Assembly: GCF_905147045.1 (NCBI RefSeq)
Contig: NC_065904.1
Span: forward strand, 3,100,001 to 3,164,000
Source: Nymphalis io
Taxonomy: Eukaryota; Arthropoda; Insecta; Lepidoptera; Nymphalidae
DNA: 64,000 nt
Direction of reading: 5' to 3'
Positions 22,601 to 33,908 of this stretch are shown piece after piece (position 1 is the first letter of the stretch; every line of letters starts with the position of its first letter). Under the pieces are notes generated by a model. It saw only the letters and a list, made by a program, of their open reading frames with translations, was not told the origin of the DNA and did no database searches. A program made the translations under genes and the position numbers.

Positions 22601-23251
22601 TAATTTCGTTTTTTGTGTTGTGTTCTGCAATTCCATCACTTGTAAAGATAACTGAGCCACTTGTGCTTGCAACACGGAAAGGTTATCAGCTGACGTCGAC
22701 GGTTTACTACTAACCTCCGCTATTTGAATAGGCCTTGTATTTTCCATAATTTTGTCTGCAATAGTAGCCAAATTTTCCAAATCTTTTACATCAGTGACGG
22801 CAAGGACGGAGCGTACTGCGGCTGGCAAATGACCTTGCCTCATGATACTCAGCGTTTCGTCGGGAATTTTCCCCCTGGCTAAATCTCGCATGCGTCTCAA
22901 AAGTTGAGATGGTTTCTCATCGCCAAGGTCGATTTCACTCAAAAGTTTTTGGAGTTGACGATTTTCTGATTCTTCGTACACTGCTAATAATCTCGATTTT
23001 AGGGTGTCATATTTCTTCGTTTGGAGTTGCTGAAGTATGTCGCTGACTTGTTGTATTACGTCTTTTCCCAGCTTCGTGACTAAGTTGAACTTCGCTTCGT
23101 CGCTTAGTTTTTGAGGTGTTAATATGGCTTCACATTGCACAAACCATAAGCGAGCTTGATCGCACCAAAACTCAGGGATTCTTGATGAGACTGTGACTGT
23201 TGCTAACTCGGATGCTGTGCTGGCTGATGGTGTTCTATTTTCACTGGTCAT
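22598..23251 (-). CDS. Retrotransposon Gag (capsid), frameshifted before the zinc knuckle
   Basis: 217 codons from ATG. Structural capsid protein of Ty3/gypsy-type elements, forming the particle in which reverse transcription occurs. Seen: PEFWCDQARLWFVQCEAIL, the usual capsid opening, and LGDEKPSQLLRRMRDLARGK, the conserved capsid helix region, then a Ser/Thr linker and a coiled-coil-like LQAQVAQLSLQVMELQN. The frame stops at 22598; the next frame (to about 22440) continues with an Arg/Ser stretch and LCYYHARFRHRANKCTEPC, a variant of the CCHC-type knuckle of insect gypsy Gags. One indel in the A-rich run near 22600 separates the two parts, and pol never follows. Confidence 0.85.
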   Translation of the reverse strand: MTSENRTPSASTASELATVTVSSRIPEFWCDQARLWFVQCEAILTPQKLSDEAKFNLVTKLGKDVIQQVSDILQQLQTKKYDTLKSRLLAVYEESENRQLQKLLSEIDLGDEKPSQLLRRMRDLARGKIPDETLSIMRQGHLPAAVRSVLAVTDVKDLENLATIADKIMENTRPIQIAEVSSKPSTSADNLSVLQAQVAQLSLQVMELQNTTQKTKL

Positions 23252-23292
23252 TTTATAATCACTTATAATTTCGTATAAACTGACTGAATCAC

Positions 23293-23305
23293 GTCGGGGT
23301 CACCA
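23293..23305 (-). promoter_or_regulatory. Primer-binding site of LTR element
   Basis: TGGTGACCCCGAC on the minus strand, 12 bases inside the 5' LTR. The opening TGG matches the CCA end of a tRNA and this leader is typical of insect Ty3/gypsy elements. I cannot name the tRNA. Confidence 0.7.
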
Positions 23306-23317
23306 ATTTGCCTTAAA

Positions 23318-23554
23318 TGTCTTGTGGATGATGTAATGAAAGGCAATTGAGTATAGATATATGTATTGTAATATAATTTACAATATTTAATTGTTACGAC
23401 GATATTACAGTGCGATGTTAGAATGGCGACTGGCGACAGAACATATAATAATGTATTAATTGACAATGTAGCATATCGAATATCGACTTGTTTCTAGGTG
23501 CCATTATGGACAGTGATTTTTGCTTACATTAATAAAAGTTAATACGTAGGCACA
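23318..23554 (-). repeat. 5' LTR of gag-only LTR element
   Basis: 237 bases, TGTGCCTACG..AAGACA on the minus strand. Near-identity to the other LTR indicates fairly recent insertion. Confidence 0.88.
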
Positions 23555-23600
23555 AGCGTATATTTTGATATTAAAAATGAATTGTTTTAACCAGACATTC

Positions 23601-23700
23601 TCAGGAAGCTAGCCACCTGTGCAAGATATATTACAGTGCACAAGTGTTTACACAGAGGTTTGTTCTTATAGTGAGATCGCCACTCCAACCCGACTGGAGA
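23601..23700 (-). repeat. SINE-C 3' fragment, diverged
   Basis: ttacagtgcacaagtgttta and an acccgactggagat block resemble the antisense SINE-C body. Confidence 0.45.
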
Positions 23701-26477
23701 TAAATAAGGTCCGTACATAAATCATATTACATAACAACATACTAAAAAGTAATATTATTATGCGAATAAATCCTATAATTACGATTAATTTAAAAATGAC
23801 TGAAGATGTTATAATAATAATAATAACAACGATGAAAATTCTAAAAGTTAATTTATTAGTAATATCATAAAACAAAGTGTCATAACTAAAGAAAGTTATA
23901 ACTTAAATGTTTCCTTATTATGACAATTTCTAGTGTCCACTTATCTTGTGTATCGTATCGTGGCTGTTGATCAAAAATAATATTTTAGATGATCTTACAT
24001 TATAAATAATAGTTAGACATAAACATAATGTATAAGAAATATAATATAGACATATTTAGAACAGACTCGTGCTACAAACTTCTAGAAAGATTATTTTTTA
24101 TTACCAGAATGGAACTGTCAGAGGGGATGAAGTTTTTGATGCGTATTAATGGATAAATAATTTGCAATCTATAGGGAAATATGAATTTACTCATTGGATT
24201 ATCGAAGAGAAGAAAATATTTTTATTACAGGAATTAAAGTAGCTTTTTTTTATGTTCGAGGTTATATTTTTGTGAATAAGCACATGTGTTAACTAGAGAC
24301 TTTTTTTAAGTAAGACAAGGAAAAAAATCCCATAAAAAACATTAAATGTCTACAAAAAATTATTTTACATCAATTGCTTGACTTTTTGCTGAAGAGACAA
24401 TTGTGTTTTCGCTAGCACATCGTCTACAATTGCAAAGGGTCACTGTGACCTGAAGGTCAGATGTCGGCGCGTTATATGTCAGGCAGCATCGTTAGTGTTA
24501 AATGCTATCGGGAAATCGCCACTGTCAAAACATGCTGTTGACATCACGATGTTTTGCTGTGATTTGTTTTTTTTTTTTTGCAGTAATGAGAATTCATTGT
24601 TTACTTTTCACTGATAATTTGATTTATAACAGTTGTTTTTTCCATAGAGGTCAAGGTGAGAGTGCAGTAAACAATTATATAAAATTCTAAGACGCAAATC
24701 CCCGTAATGAATGCACTGAAAAATAATATATTGCAATATAATTAATAATTTCAATACAAGAACGTCCCACATTTTTTTAAAAGGATAAATGTTTTCATTT
24801 TTTTATCAGTCAAATGTAATCTGAAGAAAGCAATACCATCGGGTGCCTTACTCCTTTTTTGTTTATTGTAAACGTATCAAACGTTTAAAAGAAATCTATT
24901 TTATTTTTGTTTATTAAACATATAATGTGTTTTACTATTAATCAGTTTAATTATAAATTTTAGCAAATGTGTACGTCGTACGCACACTGCAGTTGGGACG
25001 TGGCATTTTTTTCTGCAACAAGATTTTAATTTTAAAAGAATTTTTTGTATTTTTAATTTTTTGTTAAAGCTATACTAACTCTATCTGTCTGTTACCCACG
25101 GTTATACCACTGAACTGATTCTGATGAAATCTGGTATGAAGCAAGCTTGAAGTCCAAGGAACAACATATGTAACTCTTATGTAATACCCGGCACCCTTTT
25201 CCTAACACGCAGGCGAAGCCGTCGCAAAAACAAGTTGACAAACAACGACATTGGATAAATGTCAATATGTAGAAGGACAAACAAAAAACCATTTTCTCAA
25301 TAATATTCTTAGCATACTATGATTGTCAGATTACTGACGCTTATCTTACATAAAAAGTTTGGCATCATCCTACAAAGGAACAAAGAAAGATGGATAAAAC
25401 CATCTGTTATAATTTTTACGTATGAAAACAGAGCAGTCCATCAACCTACTTTAATATAAAGAATACATATATAAATAAGTATTTTAGTTATTTTTATTTT
25501 AAAAATAATATAATATATAAATATTATTTTATTAATTATATATTTAATTATTAGTATTTAAACTCTTGAGTCTAATCTATCACCAGATCTTATTATACAG
25601 TGTACACTTTTTTTGCTCCTAACTGCTCACTGAATTATATTACAATGATTATTTATTTCTTTTTTATTTATGTTCCAATTTCAATATGAACCAACGGTTC
25701 GTTCGGCGCTCTTGTGATTTGAGACAAAATATTTGAATCACGATCTTGTTTAGATAACGTGAATGTTATTTTTCACTGACCGATTTTTTTATGTCGTGCC
25801 CTCTCCAATATGTTGGAGAATCTTAAACGGACGTTCAAAATAGGGATTATAATATTCATCTAATTGTATTTTCGCATCAATATATAATGGATTGAATTTT
25901 GAACCAAATTTACAAGCTTTTACAAGCAGTATCATTTAAGTTAATTACATTTCTAATTAAAAATATTTGATCAAATCATTAATAGGTAATCGTATTTTTA
26001 TTTACATTGAATTTATTGAATTGTAAATACACTACACTTTTAAAATAGAAATATATAAATTAAAATGGATTTCGCTTCTAGTTATTATAGTCTAGTCTTT
26101 TTACTACACACAGAATCTTATTTAATGGAGTGTGATCTTTTATAACTATCGACTAAGAAAAAAAAACTGACTACAATTTATCGGCTTTCCTAAAATTTAT
26201 ACAATAAAAACATTACAATTTTTAAATTTTTTAATTTAATTATCTAAAAGAAATATCTCGTGAGCTAATAATGAATGTATTTTATAAATATTTTCGAGTA
26301 ATAATGAATGTATTTAATAAAACTATTTATATATTATGTAAAACTAATTATGTCGGAAACCAATCAATTTGAGATAGGCCTTGGAGCTATAACGAACGCA
26401 GTGCAGTAAGAATCAATCAGTACCTAAACAAAAAAGTTATACACGAACATACAACAAATATATAATTGCAAGATGTC
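23701..26477. other. AT-rich spacer
   Basis: No gene seen. A patch at about 25065-25240 (tctatctgtctgttacccac, tgaaatctggtatgaa, gcaggcgaagccg) resembles lepidopteran Helitron interiors. A cluster of nuclear-receptor half sites lies at 24438-24459. Confidence 0.45.
24438..24459 (+). promoter_or_regulatory. Nuclear-receptor half-site cluster
   Basis: GGTCACTGTGACC is a perfect inverted repeat of GGTCA spaced by 3, followed at once by TGAAGGTCA, close to the extended monomer site TCAAGGTCA bound by ERR and FTZ-F1. No neighbouring gene is proven, so function is unknown. Confidence 0.3.
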
Positions 26478-26625
26478 CTCCTCACCGATTTCTATCATTG
26501 CGGCCAATCTCAAGAGAGATTCACCAAATGCGCAGGACATATTAGACAGTGCACAAGTATGTGTGTGCAAACGCAGATGCACTCTCATAATCCGGACATA
26601 TATATATGACACGACCGGCAATATA
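26478..26625 (-). repeat. SINE-C 3' portion
   Basis: gcggccaatctcaagagaga, a cagtgcacaagtatgtgtgt block and an actctcataatccgg block correspond to the antisense SINE-C 3' half. Both small ORFs here are shadows of it. Confidence 0.65.
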
Positions 26626-26629
26626 TATA

Positions 26630-27429
26630 TGATACGAATTCTTTTTAATTCGTATAATATAATATTACCATTTGACAGTAGAATAAATAGTGTTGCTAAC
26701 AATTGTTATTATTAAATGACGATAAGTATGCACAAAATCTTTAAAAAAACTCAGTCATATCAGGTCCAGGTCAAACTACGACCTTCCAAAAGAACGATAA
26801 CATGTTTTTCTATATATGTATTACTTCTGTTGTTTTCAACGGATTACTCTTGATAATACTTGGCGTTAATTGGGACAGTGTCCGGTTTATTATTTGAGGA
26901 AATATTTTTAATCTTTTTCCCATCGTGATTTGTCAAAAACTTCTGTAGCCTTCGTAAACTCCCTTTTTTGTAGTTAAAAATAAGTTTCTTGCTGTTTTCA
27001 TCAATAGAATTAATTATGAAACCATTATATCTTTGAAGTTTATCTTGTAAAATGACCTAATTAATAAAAAAAATAATTTATTTATTTATAGTTACCCGTT
27101 AGGTAATAGTTACGTTTTTACGTTTAATTTAAATAAAAAAAATTGAAAATTATAAAACACGAACTTTGTAATAAATTATAAGTTAGAATTATTCAAGTAG
27201 GGATGTATATTGTATATAATCCTATAAATAAATTATTGCAATTTTGGTATATGTGAGACGTGTAATTGTTATCACAAAATACTTATCGTCATAATTTTAA
27301 AATCTTATATCATAAAAATTTACTTAATGTGTTTTATTACATTTATCTTCAAATAGAGATCTCTTTTTATAAAGATTCTTCATCTAAGCCTAATGTACAT
27401 TATTCTTACTGGCAATATGCAAAATAGAG
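26630..27429. other. AT-rich spacer
   Basis: Nothing recognised. Confidence 0.5.
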
Positions 27430-27628
27430 TAACAGTAAAAAAAGTCTGTTAATGTCCCACTGCTGGGCTAAGGCCTCCTCTCCCTTTTTGAAAAGAAGGT
27501 TTGGAGCTTATTCCACCACGCTGCTCCAATGCGGGTTGGTAAAATACACATGTGGCAGAATTTCAATGAAATCAGACACATGCAGATTTCTTCACGATGT
27601 TTTCCTTCACCGTCAAGCACGAGATGAA
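27430..27628 (-). repeat. SINE-A, 5'-truncated, abutting RTE LINE
   Basis: Antisense SINE-A from its tail to the cgtcaagcacgagatgaa block, where it breaks off and RTE sequence begins without a gap. The rest of the SINE is not found beyond the LINE. Confidence 0.88.
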
Positions 27629-28872
27629 CAGACCAATCTCCCTCCTGAGTCACGTGTATAAGCTGTTCTCAAGAGTCGTCACGAACCGTCTCGCCAGACG
27701 ACTTGACAAGTTCCAGCCCCCAGAGCAAGCCGGCTTTCGATCAGGCTACAGCACCGTGGACCACATCACATGAAGAGTACAATCAGCCGCTGTGTATGGC
27801 ATTTGTGGACTACGAGAAAGGCTTCGACTCCATCGAAACCTGGGCAGTGCTCGACTCATTGCAGAGATGTCATATCGACTGGAGATATATCGAGGTACTG
27901 AGATGTCTGTACAACGCCGCTACAATGACTGTCCACATCCAGGACTGTAAGACGAAGGCGATCCAACTGCGCAGAGGGGTGAGACATGGGGATGTAATAT
28001 CCCCGAAACTGTTCACCAACGCGTTGGAAGACGTTTTCAAGACGCTGGATTGGACTGAGTATGGAGTCAATGTAAACGGCGAGTACATCTCACACCTTCG
28101 ATTTGCCGACGATATCTTCATCATAGCAGAGTCGCTGGAACAACTCACCGAAATGCTGCATAGCCTAGGCGAGTCTTCCCGGTGTGTCGGTCTCGGTATA
28201 AACTTGGACAAGACCAAGGTCATGTTCAATAGGCATGTCGTGCCGGGACCGATATACGTCGAGGGGAAACCTCTCGAAGTTGTTAGTGAATATACCTACC
28301 TAGGACAGATAATACAAGTCGGTAGGAACAACTTCGAGAAGGAAGCCGATCGAAGAATTCGCTTGGGATGGGCAGCATTTGGCAACCTTCGTCAAGTCCT
28401 CCAGTCGTCTATACCGCAATGTTTGAAGACGAAAGTCTTCAACCAATGCGTCTTACCTGCCATGACATACGGTGCCGAAACGTGGACACTAACTGCGGGA
28501 CTATTCCACAAATTCAAAGTCGCTCAGCGTGCTATGGAGCGAGCTATGCTCGGAGTATCTTTGAAGGATAAGATCAGAAATGAGATTATCCGGAAAAGAA
28601 CCGGAGTCACCGACATAGCTTGCAAAATTAGCAGGCTGAAGTGGCAGTGGGCTGGTCACGTATGTCGTAGGACCGATGGCCGTTGGAGCAGACGAGTCCT
28701 AGAGTGGAGACCGCGAATCTGCAAGCGCAGCGTAGGGCGCCCTCCAGCCAGGTGGACCGACGACCTTAAGAAGGTGGCGGGCACCAACTGGATGCGGAAG
28801 GCGGAGGACAGGGAGCTTTGGCGCACCTTGGGACAGGCCTATGTTCAGCAGTGGACAACGATTGGCTGTTGA
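27629..28872 (+). pseudogene. RTE LINE reverse transcriptase, broken by one deletion
   Basis: The first frame reads RPISLLSHVYKLFSRVVTNR, then EQAGFRSGYSTVDHIT followed by TGA at 27771. A small deletion shifts to the next frame (open to 28872), which continues EEYNQPLCMAFVDYEKGFDS, GVRHGDVISPKLF, LRFADDIFIIAE (catalytic FADD at 28102-28113), the thumb region GAETWTLTAG, then WQWAGHVCRR, VGRPPARWTDDLKKVAGTNW and a C-terminal VQQWTTIGC. The segment between RT motifs 2 and 3 is shortened where the frames join. Apart from that break the long frame is clean, so the copy is fairly young. It is not functional. Confidence 0.88.
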
Positions 28873-28896
28873 TTGATTGATTGATTGATTGATTAA
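27629..28896 (+). mobile_element. RTE-type LINE, 5'-truncated, with (TTGA)n-type tail
   Basis: Covers the reverse transcriptase and C-terminus and ends in a tandem ATTG/TTGA tail (28867-28896) rather than poly-A, as RTE elements do. The endonuclease is missing. A second, shorter copy lies at 36129-36545. Confidence 0.88.
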
Positions 28897-29335
28897 TAAA
28901 CGTCTGTTTTTGATTAGAAGCCTTTGTGTTTATTATGAATACCGACGCTTAATTCTTTTATAAAAGGACTTTTCTTTATAAATCTTAGTATAAACAAAGA
29001 TATCATCGAAATTAACTGCAAGAAATCTACACGTAGCTATGTTATGGCGACGTTCAATTAATCCTAGCATTTGTTTTCATAGAATGAGTAAACAAATGAA
29101 TGTCATTTCTATAACCTCTCAATCATAACCTCTCCACACGAAGTCAAAGTATTACCTGAACTTTTAGAATTAAATCAGATGGTTTTTATAACTATTTAAT
29201 TAAAATTATACACGTTTGAATGCTCACACCAAATTAGTTATCGAAAATAATTATATGTATTATACATAAATGCTTAAAGTTAATTCGAAAGTGCCTCTAT
29301 ATATCCTCCTTAAATAAAGTTTATTTTATTAACTA

Positions 29336-29510
29336 CTAGCTACCCTTCCCGACTTCGTGCGAGTAAAATATATACATAGTTACGCCTCCCATTTTCCCCC
29401 TAAAAGTTGAAATTTCCACAATATAAAATATTATGAAATCGTTATAAACTAAACCTATGTGCCAAATCTAACGGTAAGCTTCTTTCGTTCGTTTAGGATT
29501 TAGTAATTTT
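29336..29510 (-). mobile_element. Helitron-like 3' end
   Basis: On the minus strand it ends ..cgaagtcgggaagggtagCTAG|T, the CTRR terminus and T target of Helitrons, after the tcgcacgaagtcggg phrase common in lepidopteran Helitrons. The left (5') limit is not clear. Confidence 0.5.
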
Positions 29511-29597
29511 GGCTAATGATAGCAAGTCAGGCCAGACGATTTTATAAGAATAAGATAAATTGTCACCTTCCGCCATAATTACCCAAGGGAAATAAGA

Positions 29598-29758
29598 TTA
29601 CTGGTGGTAGAGCTTTGTGCAAGCTCGTCTGGGTAGGTACCACCCACTCATCAGGTATTCTACCGCAAAACAGCAGTACTTGGTATTGTTGTGTTCCGGT
29701 TTAAAGGGTGAGTGAGCCAGTGTAATTACAGACACAAGGGACATAACATCTTAGTTAC
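29598..29758 (+). repeat. SINE-B, 5' half
   Basis: Sense copy from ttactggtggtagagctttg to a gggacataacatcttagtta block. Loss of the A-tailed 3' half must be a later deletion. Confidence 0.85.
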
Positions 29759-29854
29759 CTAATAAAGAGTTTTAATTATTGTTTGGTGGAATTCATTTTA
29801 ACTTAATTTTAAATTAAAAGACGCTCTGAAAAATATTGAAGTTTAATTATTGAA

Positions 29855-30174
29855 AAAAAAAGCCGAGATGGCCCTGTGGTAAGAACGCGTGAATCTTAAC
29901 CGATGATCGTGGGTTCAAACCCGGGCAAGCACCACTGAATTTTCATGTGCTTAATTTGTGATTATAATTCATCTCGTGCTTTACGGTGAAGGAAAACATC
30001 GTGAGGAAACCTGCATGTGTCTAATTTCACTGAAATTCTGCCACATGTGAATTCTACCAACCCGCATTGGAGCAGCGTGGTGGAATAAGCTCCAAACCTT
30101 CTCCTCAAAAAGAGGAGAGGAGGCCTTTAGCCCAGCAGTGGGACATTCACAGGCTGTTACGGTTACGGTACGGT
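29855..30174 (+). repeat. SINE-A, full length with TSD
   Basis: Starts with an A-run, agccgagatggccctgtgg, B-box gggttcaaacccggg, ends gttacggttacggtacggt. Exact 9-base TSD attattgaa at 29846-29854 and 30175-30183. Nearly identical to the copy at 47369-47683. Confidence 0.92.
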
Positions 30175-30367
30175 ATTATTGAATATATTGAAAGTTGTGA
30201 TTAAAACGTTAAATCTTAAGAAAGTATGAATTGATTAAGTTCTAGTCTGTTTTATACGTCTTCAGAGATTTGACCCAATATGGGCAGAAAAAAGGGTAGA
30301 ACGACAATTACCATTCAATAAATATTGTTTTATTGCAGTAAATAATTTTTTTAGGAAGAATTATATA

Positions 30368-30671
30368 TTTTTTATAGAATTGGTAGGTGGTTAGGCAAAT
30401 GGGCAACCTGGTGGTAAGTGGTCACCACCGCCCATAGACATTGATATTGTATGAAATATTAACCATCCTTTATATCGCTAAAGCGGGTGTCGCTTGACCT
30501 TGAGAACTATGAAGTTATCGCCCTTCATGTCTGTCGTTACACTGGCTCACCCACCCTTCTGAATCTATCTATCTGTATTCTGAATCTGAATACAACAACA
30601 CTGCTACTTTTCGGTAGACTGATGAATGGGTGGTCCCTTCCCAGACGAGCAAACACCAAACCCAGCACCAG
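30368..30671 (-). repeat. Diverged SINE-B, separate subfamily
   Basis: Recognisable tagaattggtaggtggttag, caacctggtggtaagtggtc and ccgcccatagacattg blocks, then altered middle and end. It contains an in-place repetition of a tctgaat-type block near 30560-30590. Confidence 0.75.
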
Positions 30672-31209
30672 GTAAATATACCAAAGTGTAAAGTTAATAA
30701 CATAAAAAAAAACAAAAGCTTTTTGTGCTATAGATTTACAATTTATCAAATGTAAGGCTATATTATTCAATATAATAGGCCCTGCTGTCTCTAAGGCATG
30801 TTATTTAGAAATATATCGAATTCGTTAATTGAAAACAGCTGTGAATTTCACAAGGTTAAATATTTTTAGACACTAAAAAAGTAAAAATAACTCAAGAAGG
30901 TTCATTGGGTTATTAAAAAAAATATATTATACAACGAAATGTATTGTATGTGTATGTATACTAAAGTCGGTGCAAAACATAAATGTACTTACTATGTTAA
31001 AGCAATTTAAACACGGATGCACTTATATTAACGGATATAATTATAATTAATTAAATACTTACAAATTACATTATTGAATAACAACTATAATTTTACTGTA
31101 AACATAGAAAGTAGCAAACATTTAGTAGTTTGAACTGTGAAAGCTATTTCACCCAAAATATAATTAAAATGAAGTTCTTTTTTTACGAATAGTAGCAATA
31201 CCCATTATG

Positions 31210-31347
31210 GAAATTACTAATATTCCTATTTACCCCTCCAATTAAGTGTAAGCTTGTGTTAGGAGTGGGGACGACAATAGCACATGGGAACGGGATCGAA
31301 CTTGTGACTTTTTACATCATTAGGCGACCCATACACCATTGCGCTAT
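31210..31347 (-). repeat. SINE-D (tRNA-derived)
   Basis: Minus strand: gcgcaatggtgtatgggtcg (A-box region), a B-box in caagttcgatcccgtt, then gtcgtccccactcctaacac and a ttggaggggtaaataggaat block. Seen only once in this window. Confidence 0.65.
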
Positions 31348-31368
31348 TTAATTTATTATACTTATTAA

Positions 31369-31687
31369 GCCGAGAAAGAAATAAAGAAGCCGAGATAGCC
31401 TAGTGGTAAGAACGCGTGAATCTTAACCGATGATCGTGGGTTCAAACCCGGGCAAGCAGCACTGAATTTTCATGTGCTTAATTTGTGTTTATAATTCGTC
31501 TCGTGCTTAACGGTGAAGGAAAACATCGTGAGGAAACCTGCATGTGTCTAATTTCATTGAAATTCTGCCACATGTGTATTCTACCAACCCGCATTGGAGC
31601 AGCGTGGTGGAATAAGCTCCAAATCTTCTCCTCAAAAGGGAGAGGAGGCCTTAGCCCAGCAGTGGGACATTAACAGGCTGTTACTGT
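31369..31687 (+). repeat. SINE-A, full length with TSD
   Basis: Exact 11-base TSD atacttattaa at 31358-31368 and 31688-31698. The 5' end carries a short extra gccgagaaagaaataaagaa before the normal gccgagatagcctagtgg, a small 5' duplication. Confidence 0.92.
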
Positions 31688-31698
31688 ATACTTATTAA

Positions 31699-32043
31699 AT
31701 GTAGATTATTAACTAACTTTATTTAGTGATTATTGCAGTTTGTAATATAGAATCAAGTAAATTACTAAAATAACAATCATTATGTTTTACCCGCCTGTGT
31801 TAATGAACATCTTAGTAACTTGTTGACGTACTTTCTTCTTATATGTTTCGTTTATTTTCTTATTGAAATATCCTCTCATATCGCTAAAAAATATATGTAT
31901 ATAATTATAAATGGATATGTATATAACCGATAGAAATAGTTTATTTCAAATCAATTAGACTCAACAAAACTTTTGTCCCGTAAGAACCGTCCGCCACTGC
32001 TATATTTTTTTTGTAACATCGAGACAAATAATTTGTGACTATT
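31699..32043. other. AT-rich spacer
   Basis: Nothing recognised between the two SINE-A copies. Confidence 0.5.
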
Positions 32044-32055
32044 CTATTTATATAT

Positions 32056-32340
32056 AAGCTCAGCTGGTTCAGTGGTAAGAGCGCGTGAATCTTAACCGAT
32101 GATCGTGGGTTCAAGCCCGGGCAAGCACCACTGAATTTTCATGTGCTTAATTTGTGATTATAATTCATCTCATGCTTGATAGTGAAGGAAAACATCGTGA
32201 GTAAACCTGCATGTGTCTAATTTAACTGAAATTCTGAAACATGTCTATTCCACCAACCCGCATTGGAAAAAAAGCTTATCCTCAAATAGCGTGAGGAGAC
32301 CTTAACCCAGCAGTGGGACATTCACAGGCTGGTACTGTTA
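32056..32340 (+). repeat. SINE-A with distinct tRNA-like head, TSD
   Basis: Head aagctcagctggttcagtgg differs from the usual aagccgagatggcccagtgg. B-box gggttcaagcccggg; 3' part with a deletion in the agcagcgtgg block. Exact 12-base TSD ctatttatatat at 32044-32055 and 32341-32352. Confidence 0.9.
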
Positions 32341-32501
32341 CTATTTATATATTTGACTTATTTAATAATAAATACTTGCCTTAATGCAAACCAAAATATT
32401 CAATTAATATTACGATGCCACACTAGGAAGTATAATTAATTTTGAATTACAACAATGAAAAAAAAAACAACTTGAATTACATTTTGAGCGATGAATCAAT
32501 A

Positions 32502-32650
32502 AATTACACTCACCATTTTGTCCATTGTATACAATGTAGAGAAATTGACAATGTTCTAGATGTAGGCATTTACTTTTATCGTCAAAGGATCCTTCTGCGT
32601 CACATCGACGACACAACTGTAGGCGTTGTCTTTACGTAGACATTTCGTCA
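32502..32650 (-). other. Candidate leader exon with ATG and splice donor
   Basis: The minus strand reads acaATGGACAAAATG|GTGAGTG, a start codon in good context followed after four codons by a strong donor. The 100 bases before it are less AT-rich than their surroundings. No downstream exon is shown. Weak. Confidence 0.2.
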
Positions 32651-32659
32651 ATGTTGATC

Positions 32660-33908
32660 GTACGATATACAATTAATGACACACACGTATGTATTCATAA
32701 ACACGTATTTATCTACAATAGTATTTAGTATATGTTACAGTTGTTGATGCACTTTTGTGTGTGTGTTTATGAGCAAATCGCCAGCAAATCAATTCAATGT
32801 CAATTCATATCAATATGAGTATAATTTTAATCATTCATCATTCTGCACTGTTATAAATTTATTCTTATATCACTGTAAACAGATGCATAACATAAATATA
32901 AACACGATATAATTTGTTATTTCCTTGATTGAAATTTGTTTAATATAAATCCGTATTACTGTATCGATTCCACCCGAATATAAATAACCCTCTGCTGTAC
33001 TATTAAATATTATCCATATAGTATACTAGAGACCTGATCATAAATATTAATATAATCCCATAAACAAATATTGTTTACAAAATTATTTCTCTACTATCAA
33101 ATATCAATACAATTGCAATATTTAAAAACGAATGTTTTATTACACAGCTTTATGTACTTTGTGCTTCGGGTTGCTAGGTTATAAAGAATAACAATTTAAC
33201 AATTATTAGCCCAACCCGGAATCCGCATCCGAGAATTCCGGATCTCCAAAGACGGTCGTAATATGGAGTAAATGTATTTTATAAGGAGATACACAGGAGG
33301 TATACAGGCAACTATAGTAAAAGATAAACGAAAGAAAGAACAAAATGATAAATGAAACCTTGGCCTGCAGATGATAACGCATTATATTCACTTATCTATG
33401 TAGATATTATACATAACTACATATATTACTTGGGTTTTATTCAGAGATATGAGAAAATCAAGACTTTTCTAGCATTTATAATACAGAACCCGAACTTTTA
33501 AACTAAATCGCAAATCCCCACATTTGTTGACAACAAATAGAGGGCAAAGCAATCAGCGAGGACCGTCAAATATTAAATCCGTCAAAATCCGTAAGACTAA
33601 TGTCTTAAAAGATTAACAAAGTTTTCAAAGTCACCTCACAAAGTTAACTAAAAGGATATTTCTTCATCCATTATACTCGTACCGGTATTTCGTCTAATCA
33701 AACGATCGTGTAACTTTTGTCAGTAAAAAGAAAAGCGGACTCTTGGAATTTGATTACATTCTTCGTAATCAATATTTCAGTAGACGCGACGCGACGGTCG
33801 AAAAAGTTTAAAACCATACTATGCCTTCAGATTCCGAATACTACTACAAGGATTGAGTAAATTTCGAAATACATTTCTATTGAAAACTAATAATAATAAA
33901 GCGTTATA
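32660..33908. other. AT-rich spacer
   Basis: No gene or clear repeat copy. Confidence 0.45.

Larger units (their letters stand above)
22138..23554 (-). mobile_element. Compact Ty3/gypsy-type LTR retrotransposon carrying gag only
   Basis: Two LTRs of 233 and 237 bases flank 947 bases that hold, in order on the minus strand, a primer-binding site, gag, a zinc-knuckle segment and a polypurine tract. There is no protease, RT or integrase. All cis-acting parts for retrotransposition are there, so it could be mobilised in trans by a full relative. I find no clear target-site duplication; the flanks instead extend the terminal inverted bases (CGC|..|GCG). Confidence 0.85.

Noticed and set aside
29861..29945. 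tRNA gene at SINE-A heads
   Set aside because: A and B boxes are present but the cloverleaf is not complete, and the sequence continues into a SINE body. It is a Pol III head, not a tRNA gene.
31485..31673. Frames reading LVLNGEGKHREETCMCLISL (also 27468, 41915, 47492, 62129)
   Set aside because: They are translations of the SINE-A body in either direction, repeated wherever the SINE occurs, with no protein support.
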